Positions 16,101 through 24,935 of a DNA stretch of 31,508 nucleotides are shown in pieces. Below the pieces are notes generated by a model that was not told the origin of the DNA, ran no database searches, and worked only from the letters and a program-made list of their open reading frames with translations. This DNA comes from JANQJA01 sp040880285. Its GTDB lineage: Bacteria; Pseudomonadota; Gammaproteobacteria; Pseudomonadales; Azotimanducaceae. The stretch is from contig JBBDIT010000029.1 in NCBI GenBank assembly GCA_040880285.1, positions 1 through 31,508 on the forward strand, given 5' to 3'. The translations under genes were made by a program, and so were the position numbers. The stretch's first letter is position 1; each line of letters begins with the position of its first letter.

Positions 16101-16928
16101 ATGGGGCGTTTGGACGGCAAGGTCGCGATCATTACAGGGGGTGCCAGCGGTATCGGTGAAGGGACGGCCAAATTATTTGTCCAGGAAGGCGCCAGGGTCC
16201 TCATTGCGGATGTGCAGACTGAAAAAGGCGAGGCCCTTTGCGCTTTGTTGGGTGATCGAGCCATCTACCAGCATACCGATGTTTCAAGCGAGGCCGACGT
16301 GAGTGCGGTCGTCGACCTTGCAGTGGAAAAATTTGGCGGCCTGCACGTCATGTTCAATAACGCGGGCTATGGTGGAGTAAGCGGTGAAATCGATGTCACC
16401 GATATGGGGCAGGCCTACGATAAGACGATCGGCGTGATGTTTACTGGTGTCGTGCATGGAATGAAACACGCGGCGCGGGTGATGAAACCGCAACTGGCAG
16501 GTTCGATTATTTCAACGGCGAGTGTCGCTGGTATTCAAGGTGGTCTCGGTCCGCATGTCTACTCCGGTATCAAGGCGGGTGTTATGGGCCTGTCACGATC
16601 TGTTGCACTGGAACTTGCCGCATTTAATATTCGAGTTAACTCCATTTGTCCCGGCGGCATCGCCACCCATATCTTTAAACCCATGATCGATGACCTGGCT
16701 GGCGATAATCAGGATACGCCAGCCGTAATGCGCCAACGCCTGCAGAAAATCCAGCCGATCCAGCGTTCCGGGGAACCGGAAGACATAGGCAACATGGCGC
16801 TGTTTCTGGCATGCGATGATTCAACGTTTGTCACTGGCCAGCATATGGTGGTGGACGGCGGCCTGACTGGCACTCGATTTCGTGTCGACAATGTCCCGGC
16901 GGTGGGCGCACACAACAATCCAGATTAA
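16101..16928 (+). CDS. SDR family oxidoreductase
   Basis: This 275-residue classical short-chain dehydrogenase has the nucleotide-binding motif TGGASGIG at 12-19, NNAG near 90, and catalytic S141, Y154 and K158. The aspartate at the end of the second strand (IADVQ) favours NAD over NADP. The tail GLTGTRFRVDNVPAV is longer than in minimal SDRs. A GAGGAG site precedes the start, and the gene lies 24 bp after the crotonase. In this setting it could oxidise a hydroxyacyl-CoA or an alcohol of the same pathway, but family sequence alone does not fix the substrate. Confidence 0.9.
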   Translation: MGRLDGKVAIITGGASGIGEGTAKLFVQEGARVLIADVQTEKGEALCALLGDRAIYQHTDVSSEADVSAVVDLAVEKFGGLHVMFNNAGYGGVSGEIDVTDMGQAYDKTIGVMFTGVVHGMKHAARVMKPQLAGSIISTASVAGIQGGLGPHVYSGIKAGVMGLSRSVALELAAFNIRVNSICPGGIATHIFKPMIDDLAGDNQDTPAVMRQRLQKIQPIQRSGEPEDIGNMALFLACDDSTFVTGQHMVVDGGLTGTRFRVDNVPAVGAHNNPD

Positions 16929-16977
16929 CCCTGTAGGGCTTGTAGTAAAGAGCCGTTATGAAAAGAGGAGACAAGAG

Positions 16978-18276
16978 ATGGCGTGGGATTTTGAAACCGA
17001 TAAAGAATATCAGGTACTACTCGACTGGGCCGACAATTTCGTGCGCAAAAAGGTCGAGCCGTTGGATATGGTGCTGGGCTCCGCCATGGAGTACCAGGAT
17101 CCAGACTTCGTCAAGCTGGTACGACCGCTACAAAATGAAGTCAGGGAAATGGGCCTTTGGGCCTGTCACCTGGGACCGGAACTTGGAGGCCTCGGATTCG
17201 GTCAGTTGAAGCTGGGCTTGCTTAACGAAATTCTGGGCCGATCCCGGTTTGCGCCGGTGGTATTCGGCTGCCAGGCACCGGATACCGGTAATGCAGAAAT
17301 TCTCGCCCATTATGGTAGCGAAGAGCTCAAGGAAAAGTACCTGCAACCTCTGTTAAATGGTGAGCTCGCGTCCTGCTATTCCATGACAGAACCAGGAGGT
17401 GGCGCCGATCCGACGGCATTTACCTGTATGGCAGTAGAAGACGGCGATGAATATGTCATCAACGGTGAGAAGTGGTTTTCGTCCAACGCCCGCTTTGCCA
17501 GCTTCCTGATTGTAATGGCGGTCACCGACCCGGACGCACCTCCACACCAGCGTGCGTCCATGCTGGTGGTTCCGCGCGAAACGCCAGGTGTCAATATTAT
17601 CCGCAATGTGGGTGTCGGCCAGGAAGCGCCCGGTCATGGCACCCATGGCTATGTCCGTTACGAAAACGTGCGAGTCCCCAAAGCCAATATGTTAGGTCCC
17701 CGTGGACAGGGCTTTGCCGTCGCTCAGACTCGTCTCGGTGGTGGGCGCATCCACCACGCCATGCGTACTATTGGTCAGGTCAAGAAAGCCTTTGACATGA
17801 TGTGTGAGCGCGCATTGTCGCGCAGTACCAAGGGTGAACCGTTGGCACAAAAACAAATGGTGCAGGAAAAAATTGCTGATTCCTGGATCGATATGGAAGC
17901 GTTCCGGTTGCTGGTGCTCCGCACCGCCTGGCGCATTGACCAGTACAACGATTATCTCAAAGTGCGTAAGGACATTGCGGCGATCAAGGCTGCGATGCCC
18001 CGGGTATATCATGATGTAGTTTCGCGCTGTATCCAGGTGCATGGGGCGCTCGGCGTGTCCAATGAACTGCCATTATCGGGCATGCTGCTCAGTTCCTATG
18101 TGATGGGGATTGCTGATGGCCCAACCGAGGTCCATAAGGTCACGCTGGCACGACAAGTATTGCGTGATTACGAAGGGACAAATGACCTGTTTCCTGATTA
18201 CACCTTGCCGAATCGTCGCGAGTCCGCGCTGGCCGAGTATGGTCACCTTATCGAGCGGGAGGTTGAGGCGTGGTAA
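16978..18276 (+). CDS. Acyl-CoA dehydrogenase, ACAD10/11-like
   Basis: This 432-residue flavoprotein oxidises an acyl-CoA thioester and passes electrons to electron-transfer flavoprotein. The FAD/substrate segment CYSMTEPGGGADPTAF, the WFSSNARFASFLIVMAV strand region and the C-terminal ADGPTEVHKVTLARQVL are the hallmarks of the ACAD10/11-like branch, which often handles long, branched or 4-hydroxylated acyl chains. I chose the ATG at 16978 because GAGGAG lies close upstream; an upstream in-frame extension runs into the SDR gene. It is the last gene of the operon and faces ygiQ, with 57 bp between the stop codons. No thiolase or ETF gene is in the window. Confidence 0.92.
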   Translation: MAWDFETDKEYQVLLDWADNFVRKKVEPLDMVLGSAMEYQDPDFVKLVRPLQNEVREMGLWACHLGPELGGLGFGQLKLGLLNEILGRSRFAPVVFGCQAPDTGNAEILAHYGSEELKEKYLQPLLNGELASCYSMTEPGGGADPTAFTCMAVEDGDEYVINGEKWFSSNARFASFLIVMAVTDPDAPPHQRASMLVVPRETPGVNIIRNVGVGQEAPGHGTHGYVRYENVRVPKANMLGPRGQGFAVAQTRLGGGRIHHAMRTIGQVKKAFDMMCERALSRSTKGEPLAQKQMVQEKIADSWIDMEAFRLLVLRTAWRIDQYNDYLKVRKDIAAIKAAMPRVYHDVVSRCIQVHGALGVSNELPLSGMLLSSYVMGIADGPTEVHKVTLARQVLRDYEGTNDLFPDYTLPNRRESALAEYGHLIEREVEAW

Positions 18277-18333
18277 ACCTGGCGGTGCCGGCGGGCAACG
18301 TAAAGCCTATCAATGCTGTTGCTGGATAAGCCG

Positions 18334-20421
18334 TTACTTGCGTTTACCGGGCAAGTGGGGAGTCTTCGGCAGGCCCGTATGCTGGGTGGCGAAGGACCGG
18401 GATGTACCGCGGGCATGGACTGAACCAGACTGGGTAATGGGTACCAGGTGTTTTTTGCCATTGCCGATCAAATCGGCGCGACCCATTTTCCGCAATGCGG
18501 TCCGCAGCATAGGCCAGTTGTCAGGGTCATGGTAGCGCAGAAATGCCTTGTGTAGGCGCCTTTGTCTGGCACCTTTGGGGATATTGACCAGGTCGCTGCC
18601 ACGGCCGACTCGTCGCAGTGGGTTCTTACCGCTGTGGTACATGGCCGTCGCCGTCGCCATGGGTGACGGATAAAAATTCTGAACCTGGTCGGCACGGAAG
18701 CCGTTTTGTTTTAACCAAATGGCCAGATTCAACATATCCTCGTCTGTGGTACCGGGATGGCCGGCGATAAAATATGGGATCAGGTATTGATCCTTACCAG
18801 CCTCCTTTGAATATTGCTCGAACATTGCCTTGAATTCATCGTAGGCATCCATGCCCGGTTTCATCATCTTTGAAAGCGGGCCTGGTTCGGTATGCTCCGG
18901 TGCGATTTTAAGATAGCCGCCAACATGTTCGGTTACCAGTTCCTTTACGTATTCTGGCGTTCTCACTGCGAGGTCGTATCGCAAGCCCGATGCGATCAGT
19001 ACTTTCTTTACACCTGGCGACTGCCGTGCCTTGCGATATAACGAGATAAGCGGGGTTTGGTCGGTATTGAGATTTTTGCAGATATTTGGATAGACGCACG
19101 AGGGACGCCGGCAGCTTGATTCAATTTCCTTGCTCTTGCAGGATAATCGCCACATGTTGGCCGTGGGTCCACCCAGATCCGAAATCACTCCGGTAAAGCC
19201 GGGGGTTTTCTCCCGGATCTCCTGAATCTCACTTAAGATGGATGCCTCGGAACGGCTCTGGATGATCCGTCCCTCGTGTTCGGTGATCGAACAAAAGGTA
19301 CAGCCCCCAAAGCAGCCACGCATGATGTTGACTGAAAACCGAATCATCTCGTAGGCAGGTATACGAGCGTTGCCGTACATGGGGTGCGGTACTCGTTGGT
19401 AGGGACGCTCAAAGACCCAGTCCATCTCTTCTGTGGAGAGCGGGATCGGTGGTGGGTTCAACCACAGGTCGCGGTCACCGTGGGCCTGGACCAGCGGCCG
19501 GGCGTTGCCAGGATTGGTCTCCCTGTGCAACAGGCGAGAAGCATGTGCATAGAGCGATGAATCGTCACGCACCTGTTCATACGAAGGTAGCCGAATGTAG
19601 ACACGTTCACTGGATGGCGCTTTTGCATGTGGGTCGAGGATGCGTACAACGGTTTCAGTTATCTGGCTATCAGCAGGCTGCTGTTTGTCATCGGCTAACC
19701 GCGTCTCATCGATGCACTGATAGTCATCGGGAATTTTGTTAATGACAAACGCGGTGCCACGAATATCGGTCATGGTAGCGAGGGTTTCGCCAGTTGCAAT
19801 GCGATGAGACAGCTCGACAATGGCGCGCTCGGCATTACCATACAGCAGCATGTCGGCTTTGGCATCCAGCAGGACGGAACGGCGTATTTTCTCGCTCCAG
19901 TAGTCAAAGTGGGCGATCCTGCGTAGGCTGGCCTCAATGCTACCGATTACTATGGGCGTATCTTTGAACGCCTCACGGCAGCGTTGGGAATAAACGATCA
20001 CGGACCGGTCGGGACGTTTGCCGCCAACGTTGCCAGGTGTATAGGCATCATCGTGTCGAATTTTCTTATCCGCCGTATACCGGTTGATCATCGAATCCAT
20101 ATTGCCGGCTGAAACGCCAAAGTAGAGATTGGGCTTGCCCAGTTGTTTGAAGTCGTCTGTGGACTGCCAATCCGGTTGCGCGATGATGCCAACGCGAAAT
20201 CCCTGCGCTTCCAGTACACGGCCAATGACTGCCATGCCGAAACTGACATGATCCACATAGGCGTCACCGGTAACGATTACAATGTCACAGGAATCCCATT
20301 CCAGCGCATCCATCTCGGCACGATTGGTGGGAAGAAATGGCGCCACGCCAAAGCACTCCGCCCAATAGGGTCGATAGTCAAACAATCGCTTTGCAGGCGG
20401 ATTGGGTGTGGAGAGGGTCAT
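18334..20421 (-). CDS. ygiQ: YgiQ family radical SAM protein
   Basis: This 695-residue protein belongs to the UPF0313/YgiQ family. An N-terminal cobalamin-binding-like domain (SCDIVIVTGDAYVDHVSFG) is followed by a radical SAM barrel whose iron-sulfur cysteines are C370, C374 and C377 (GCFGGCTFC). The unusual CX3CX2C spacing is typical of radical SAM enzymes. The C-terminal region is basic and ends in a likely disordered tail (HARGTSRSFATQHTG...). The precise reaction of YgiQ is not established to my knowledge. The start at 20421 lacks a strong ribosome binding site. It is a single gene on the minus strand, convergent with the acyl-CoA operon and divergent from the TesB gene. Confidence 0.93.
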   Translation of the reverse strand: MTLSTPNPPAKRLFDYRPYWAECFGVAPFLPTNRAEMDALEWDSCDIVIVTGDAYVDHVSFGMAVIGRVLEAQGFRVGIIAQPDWQSTDDFKQLGKPNLYFGVSAGNMDSMINRYTADKKIRHDDAYTPGNVGGKRPDRSVIVYSQRCREAFKDTPIVIGSIEASLRRIAHFDYWSEKIRRSVLLDAKADMLLYGNAERAIVELSHRIATGETLATMTDIRGTAFVINKIPDDYQCIDETRLADDKQQPADSQITETVVRILDPHAKAPSSERVYIRLPSYEQVRDDSSLYAHASRLLHRETNPGNARPLVQAHGDRDLWLNPPPIPLSTEEMDWVFERPYQRVPHPMYGNARIPAYEMIRFSVNIMRGCFGGCTFCSITEHEGRIIQSRSEASILSEIQEIREKTPGFTGVISDLGGPTANMWRLSCKSKEIESSCRRPSCVYPNICKNLNTDQTPLISLYRKARQSPGVKKVLIASGLRYDLAVRTPEYVKELVTEHVGGYLKIAPEHTEPGPLSKMMKPGMDAYDEFKAMFEQYSKEAGKDQYLIPYFIAGHPGTTDEDMLNLAIWLKQNGFRADQVQNFYPSPMATATAMYHSGKNPLRRVGRGSDLVNIPKGARQRRLHKAFLRYHDPDNWPMLRTALRKMGRADLIGNGKKHLVPITQSGSVHARGTSRSFATQHTGLPKTPHLPGKRK

Positions 20422-20450
20422 GACGCAGGGCGGGTCGCAGAGAAGGTGTC

Positions 20451-20456
20451 TATAAT
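20451..20456 (+). promoter_or_regulatory. Isolated consensus -10 hexamer in the ygiQ/tesB divergent region
   Basis: A perfect TATAAT lies 83-88 bp upstream of the TesB start codon on the plus strand. No matching -35 element is found 16-18 bp before it, and the TG of an extended -10 is one base out of place. It is only a possible promoter. Confidence 0.25.
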
Positions 20457-20538
20457 AACTGATCCGGCACCATCGTGGATACGCTGATATACTTCGCGCT
20501 TTTGCGATTCTTGATAGAACTCGAGCGTGAAACGGCCC

Positions 20539-21366
20539 ATGAAAGACAGTGAACTAGAAGACACGCCGCTCGGCGAACTGATTAAGCTCCTCGATATCGA
20601 AAAAATTGAAGAGAACCTGTACCGGGGGTTTCACCCCAAAGGTCGCAAACATCGCCTTTTCGGGGGTCAGATTATTGCGCAGGCACTGGTGGCTGCGACA
20701 CGCACTGTACCGGGTGAACGCCTGGTGCATTCCCTGCATGCCTATTTTCTGCGCCCCGGTGACCCGAATGTACCGGCGCTGTTTGAGGTGGATCGCATTC
20801 GTGACGGTAAATCTTTCACCACCCGGCGTATCAAGGTCATCCAGAGTGGCCAGGCTATTTTCAATATGGACGCCTCTTTCCAGCGCCCGGAACAGGGCCT
20901 GGAACATGCTTTTCCCATGCCCGAATTATCACCTCCGGATGATGCGGCGTTGCCAGCGGAAATTTTAACCGGTCCCTTTATCAGTTTCCGCGAGGATCAC
21001 AAGCGTATGCAGGATGAGACGCCACAGGAGCCAAGGCAGCAAATCTGGTTCAAGACCAATGGCCCGGTGCCGGCGGATCCGATCCTGCACACTGCATTGC
21101 TGGCCTATGAATCCGATTCCGCGTTGCTCTCAACTTCACGGTTGCCACACCGGGGCAGCTTTGCCCGCGAGAAAATGCAAATGGCGAGCCTGGACCACAC
21201 ACTCTGGTTTCATCGTCCCGTTAATATTGATGAGTGGCTTGTGTACTGCCTTGACAGCCCGTCTGCGGCCGGCGCTCGCGGCTTCAATCGTGGCACCATC
21301 TATTCTGCCGATGGCCAGCTGGTGGCGAGTTGTCACCAGGAAGGATTAATGCGTATCTGGAGTTAA
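20539..21366 (+). CDS. tesB: Acyl-CoA thioesterase II (TesB-like)
   Basis: This cytoplasmic double-hotdog thioesterase hydrolyses acyl-CoA to free acid and CoA. The 275 residues match the TesB pattern from end to end: LDIEKIEENLYRG, FGGQIIAQALVAA, SLHAYFLRPGD, the catalytic aspartate in SLDHTLWFHRP, GARGFNRG and the catalytic glutamine in CHQEGLMR. I chose the ATG at 20539; a GTG four codons upstream (20527) is equally possible, and neither has a clear ribosome binding site. The stop codon lies 2 bp before the M20 peptidase start, and the end of this gene contains that gene's ribosome binding site, so translation of the two is probably linked. Confidence 0.92.
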   Translation: MKDSELEDTPLGELIKLLDIEKIEENLYRGFHPKGRKHRLFGGQIIAQALVAATRTVPGERLVHSLHAYFLRPGDPNVPALFEVDRIRDGKSFTTRRIKVIQSGQAIFNMDASFQRPEQGLEHAFPMPELSPPDDAALPAEILTGPFISFREDHKRMQDETPQEPRQQIWFKTNGPVPADPILHTALLAYESDSALLSTSRLPHRGSFAREKMQMASLDHTLWFHRPVNIDEWLVYCLDSPSAAGARGFNRGTIYSADGQLVASCHQEGLMRIWS

Positions 21367-21368
21367 GT

Positions 21369-22658
21369 ATGGGTAATGGAATGGTACGCCGGTGTGTTCG
21401 GCTGGTGTCGACGGGATTGCTGGCGATTGTCACCGCGTTAGCGTTTGCCGCAGATTACGATCAGGAGATCGAGACCCTTGCCGGTCACGATGAGATTCAA
21501 ATCGCCCTGTCGGTTATTGACGAAACCAGCGACGAGGCGCTCGATTGGCTGGTGGAGATCAATGAGATTCCGGCGCCACCGTTCAAAGAGGATGTGCGTG
21601 CGGGCTACTATATGCAACTTATGCGCAACGTCGGCGTGGCCGATGTCTCGATTGACGAGGAAGGGAATGTCCTTGCACGGATACCCGGTCGTGTCGGTAA
21701 TAAAACCGTGGCTGTCGTCGCTCACCTCGATACCGTATTCCCTGAGGGTACGAAGCTTTTGGTGCATCGGCGCGGTAATGAGTATTGTGCCCCTGGTATT
21801 GGTGACAATAGCCGTGGCCTGGTTGCCATGTTGGTACTGGCAAAAGCGATCATTACCGCTGAAATCCCGCTGGACCAGGATGTGCTACTGGTAGGCTCCG
21901 TGGGCGAAGAGGGCATAGGTAACCTGCGCGGTGTAAGACACCTGCTCCGGGACGACGGCCCTTTCATTGATGAGTTTATTGCGATCGATGGAGGCGGGGC
22001 ATCGCGCATGACCCTGGTTGCGGTGGGGTCCATTCGCTATCGATTGAAATTCAAGGGTCCTGGTGGTCATTCCTGGGGTGCATTTGGCCGCGCCAACCCC
22101 GCTCATGCCCTGGCACGTGCAATCTATTATTTCGATGAAGCGGCCAGTCGTTACGTCAATTCTGACGGTGCCAAGGTAACCTATAACATTGGTCGCATGG
22201 GTGGTGGCACGTCGGTCAATTCCATCCCGTTTGAAAACTGGGCTGAAATCGATATGCGTTCAGTTGATCCGGTCCGATTGAAACGGATAGACGAACTCCT
22301 GACGGCGGCGATAAGCCGCGCGCTTGCCGAACAAAATGAACTGCGCACCCTGGAAGAGGCACTATTGGTCGAGAAAGAAGAAATCGGGTTCCGCCCCGCG
22401 GGCGAGACGCCAGTGGATTCACCACTCATTCAGCGCTTCATCGCAGCCATGCGGCACCATGGTATCGAGCCGCAATTACGGGAAGGTTCGACCGACTCGA
22501 ATATAGCCATTTTCCAGGGTATTCCTGCGGTGACGGTTGGTGGTGGCGGCAGTTCGAGCAATGCACACTCACTCAATGAGTGTTGGGTCAATACGCCAGA
22601 CGCGAACCTTGCCATCAAAAATGTACTGCTTGCCGTGGTCGCCAGCGCCAGTAAATAA
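21369..22658 (+). CDS. Exported M20 family metallopeptidase (PepT/carboxypeptidase-like)
   Basis: This 429-residue zinc hydrolase keeps the full predicted M20 active site. The metal ligands are H119, D146, E181, D207 and H400; D121 and general base E180 are also in place. The N-terminus is a Sec signal peptide (hydrophobic STGLLAIVTALAFA) with likely cleavage after AFA near residue 28, so the enzyme probably acts in the periplasm. A dimerisation domain sits between about 215 and 330 (GPGGHSWGAFGRANP). Family members cleave C-terminal residues from peptides or hydrolyse amide-linked amino acids. The ATG at 21369 is preceded by GGAG six bases upstream. It is the second gene in the plus-strand run and could feed products to the carriers downstream. 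Confidence 0.88.
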   Translation: MGNGMVRRCVRLVSTGLLAIVTALAFAADYDQEIETLAGHDEIQIALSVIDETSDEALDWLVEINEIPAPPFKEDVRAGYYMQLMRNVGVADVSIDEEGNVLARIPGRVGNKTVAVVAHLDTVFPEGTKLLVHRRGNEYCAPGIGDNSRGLVAMLVLAKAIITAEIPLDQDVLLVGSVGEEGIGNLRGVRHLLRDDGPFIDEFIAIDGGGASRMTLVAVGSIRYRLKFKGPGGHSWGAFGRANPAHALARAIYYFDEAASRYVNSDGAKVTYNIGRMGGGTSVNSIPFENWAEIDMRSVDPVRLKRIDELLTAAISRALAEQNELRTLEEALLVEKEEIGFRPAGETPVDSPLIQRFIAAMRHHGIEPQLREGSTDSNIAIFQGIPAVTVGGGGSSSNAHSLNECWVNTPDANLAIKNVLLAVVASASK

Positions 22659-22678
22659 GACAGGACAGGAAACGATAA

Positions 22679-23467
22679 ATGACAGACCTTAAGGGGAAAC
22701 GCCTCATCATTACTGGCGCTGCCAGTGGAATCGGTCGCGCCAGTAGTCTCCTTGCTGCACGCAAGGGGGCCAGCGTTGTAGTGGTTGATTACGCTGACGC
22801 GGTTGATGAAACTGCAAGCGCCATTGAACAACGGGGCGGCCAGGCGATAGCCATCAAGGCTGATGTCAGTGATGAAGCCGCGGTGGAAGGATTGGTTGCG
22901 CGGGCGGTTGATGCCCTGGGCGGCATTGACGGCCTATACGCCAATGCCGGTATCAGCGGTGCCCGCAAACCATTTCTGGAAATGGATGTCGCTGACTGGC
23001 AACGGACCCTCGGCGTGAACACGATCGGTGTCTTCTTGTGTATCAAATATACCGTGCCCCACTTTGTCGCCCAGGGTGGTGGTGCGATCGTCTGTACCGC
23101 AAGTGTCGCTGGCCTGCGTGCCAATGCTGGTGGCGTCGATTACAGTGCCAGCAAGGCCGGTGTGATCAGTATCGCGCAAACAGTTGCCTATCAATTGTAT
23201 GGTACGGGTGTGCGCATCAACGCAATCTGTCCAGGCCTGATTGAAACCGGCATGACTGCCAATGTGTTTGAGCGAGCCAGATCCAGGGGCACCGAAGAGA
23301 GAATAGGCCAGGTGAATCCGACTGCCCGCTACGGCCAGCCCGGTGAGATTGCAGAAATGGCCTGCTTTCTTTTGAGCGACGCCGCGTCCTACGTCAATGG
23401 CCAGGCGATCGCGGTGGATGGTGGTCTGTCGGCGTCACATCCATGGGTATTCCCGCAGAAAAAGTAG
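22679..23467 (+). CDS. SDR family oxidoreductase
   Basis: This 262-residue classical short-chain dehydrogenase has TGAASGIG at 12-19, NAG (YANAGISG), and catalytic S142, Y155 and K159 in YSASKAG. The acidic residue after strand 2 (VVDYAD) favours NAD. An AGGA ribosome binding site lies just upstream. It sits 20 bp after the peptidase gene and 10 bp before an MFS gene, so co-transcription is likely. Its substrate is unknown. It is clearly distinct in sequence from the SDR at 16101-16928 and is not a recent duplicate. Confidence 0.9.
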   Translation: MTDLKGKRLIITGAASGIGRASSLLAARKGASVVVVDYADAVDETASAIEQRGGQAIAIKADVSDEAAVEGLVARAVDALGGIDGLYANAGISGARKPFLEMDVADWQRTLGVNTIGVFLCIKYTVPHFVAQGGGAIVCTASVAGLRANAGGVDYSASKAGVISIAQTVAYQLYGTGVRINAICPGLIETGMTANVFERARSRGTEERIGQVNPTARYGQPGEIAEMACFLLSDAASYVNGQAIAVDGGLSASHPWVFPQKK

Positions 23468-23477
23468 TTGAAGTTTG

Positions 23478-24863
23478 ATGCCCGTGAAGGAGGATTCAAC
23501 CAACGGAAAGTCTTCCCGGTCCCTGGCAGACCAGATCTATGGTTACCTGGCGGAAGATGAAGATGCGCGTGTCTGCCTTGATATCCCGGATTCAGCTTGT
23601 GACGAACAACCCCGCGCATTTACGCTTCAATTAGTCGCACAGACGTTGACCAAAGTGGGTGATGCCCTGGCCAGTGCCCGGCTGGTCCTTGCCTGGATGT
23701 TGGCATCGCTGGCAGCGCCCGCCATATTCATCGCCTTGCTGGTGCCATTGCGTGAATCACTTGCACTCGTGCCGCAACTCTTTATTGCCCAGGTTATTCG
23801 GCAGCGCCCCATCCGAAAAAGCCTTTGGGTCATGGGCAGTATTGGGCAAGGGCTCGCATTGTCTGCGATGCTACCGGTGGTGTTACTGCTGGAAGGCTTC
23901 AATGCGGGGCTGGCGATTATCCTGCTGCTGAGCGTGTTCAGTCTGTCGCGTGGCGTCTGTTCGGTTGCTGCCAAAGATGTGCTGGGAAAGACCATTTCAA
24001 AAACTCGCCGGGGTCGGTTGACTGGCTATGCTGCCGCTGCTGCCGGGCTGGTGACGCTGTTAGTGGCCACGGCTTTGTTGCTGGGCCCTTTAATCGAAGA
24101 GACGATCGGACCGTCTGCCGGCCATGCGGACACCGGCTATTTGGAAGCAAGGTTATTGTTTGTCATTCTGCTGGGAAGTGCAGCGCTCCTCTGGTTTGCC
24201 GCCGCTGTGGTTTATGGGCGTATCCCTGAGGTTCCAGGCGCTGTGGAGGGTGGTGGTAACGCCATTACCGAGGCTTTTCGTAGTCTTTCGATCATCAAGA
24301 CGGATGCAGGATTCCGACAATTCGTGATTGCGCGTGCGTTACTCGTGTCGATCGCATTCTCCATTCCCTATCTGGTAGTGATGATACAAAAGGCGGGCAG
24401 TGGCGACGTGACCAATCTGGGCGCATTGCTCCTCGCCGATGGTGCCGCGGGATTGATCTCCGGGCGGTTCTGGGGACGCTGGTCCGATAGCCAGTCTCAT
24501 CGGGTGATGGCGGTTGCCGCAGCCCTGGGAGTTGGCGCTATGTTGGCGGCCTTGCTGCTGGATCGGTTTATCGAGTCTGCGCTGGGACATATCGTGGTTG
24601 CCGGCAGCATTCTGTTTGTGGCTGCCGTCAGCCACCAGGGCGCCCGGGTTGCCCGTAAGACTTACCTGGTGGATATGGCGACGACACAGAATCGTGCCCG
24701 CTATACGGCCGTCAGCAATACGGTCATCGGTCTGTTCCTGTTCTCGGGAGCGGGGCTGGGTCTGATTGATGCGTATTTCGGTACCAGCGCAGTGCTCTGG
24801 CTATTGGTGGTAACAGGAATGTTGGCAGTCTTTCATAGCCTGTCGCTCAAATCCGTAACCTGA
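23478..24863 (+). CDS. MFS transporter with N-terminal cytoplasmic extension
   Basis: This 461-residue inner-membrane carrier has about eleven to twelve hydrophobic helices from residue 70 onward (LVLAWMLASLAAPAIFIALL, then MGSIGQGLALSAMLPVVLLL and others). A loop reading GRFWGRWSDSQSHR resembles MFS motif A in the second half. The first 65-70 residues are hydrophilic and acidic, with the distinctive stretch DARVCLDIPDSACDEQPRAF. The extension is separate from the membrane domain and unusual for MFS proteins. The ATG at 23478 is chosen; a TTG just before it is possible. The substrate is unknown. The 72 bp before the next gene contain only a weak stem and no clear terminator. Confidence 0.82.
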   Translation: MPVKEDSTNGKSSRSLADQIYGYLAEDEDARVCLDIPDSACDEQPRAFTLQLVAQTLTKVGDALASARLVLAWMLASLAAPAIFIALLVPLRESLALVPQLFIAQVIRQRPIRKSLWVMGSIGQGLALSAMLPVVLLLEGFNAGLAIILLLSVFSLSRGVCSVAAKDVLGKTISKTRRGRLTGYAAAAAGLVTLLVATALLLGPLIEETIGPSAGHADTGYLEARLLFVILLGSAALLWFAAAVVYGRIPEVPGAVEGGGNAITEAFRSLSIIKTDAGFRQFVIARALLVSIAFSIPYLVVMIQKAGSGDVTNLGALLLADGAAGLISGRFWGRWSDSQSHRVMAVAAALGVGAMLAALLLDRFIESALGHIVVAGSILFVAAVSHQGARVARKTYLVDMATTQNRARYTAVSNTVIGLFLFSGAGLGLIDAYFGTSAVLWLLVVTGMLAVFHSLSLKSVT

Positions 24864-24935
24864 AGTTTGGGCCGGCGCCAGCGTGTGGCATCATGCTGGT
24901 ATCAATGTGGCACGAGAGCGTAACCAGAGAGAAGA

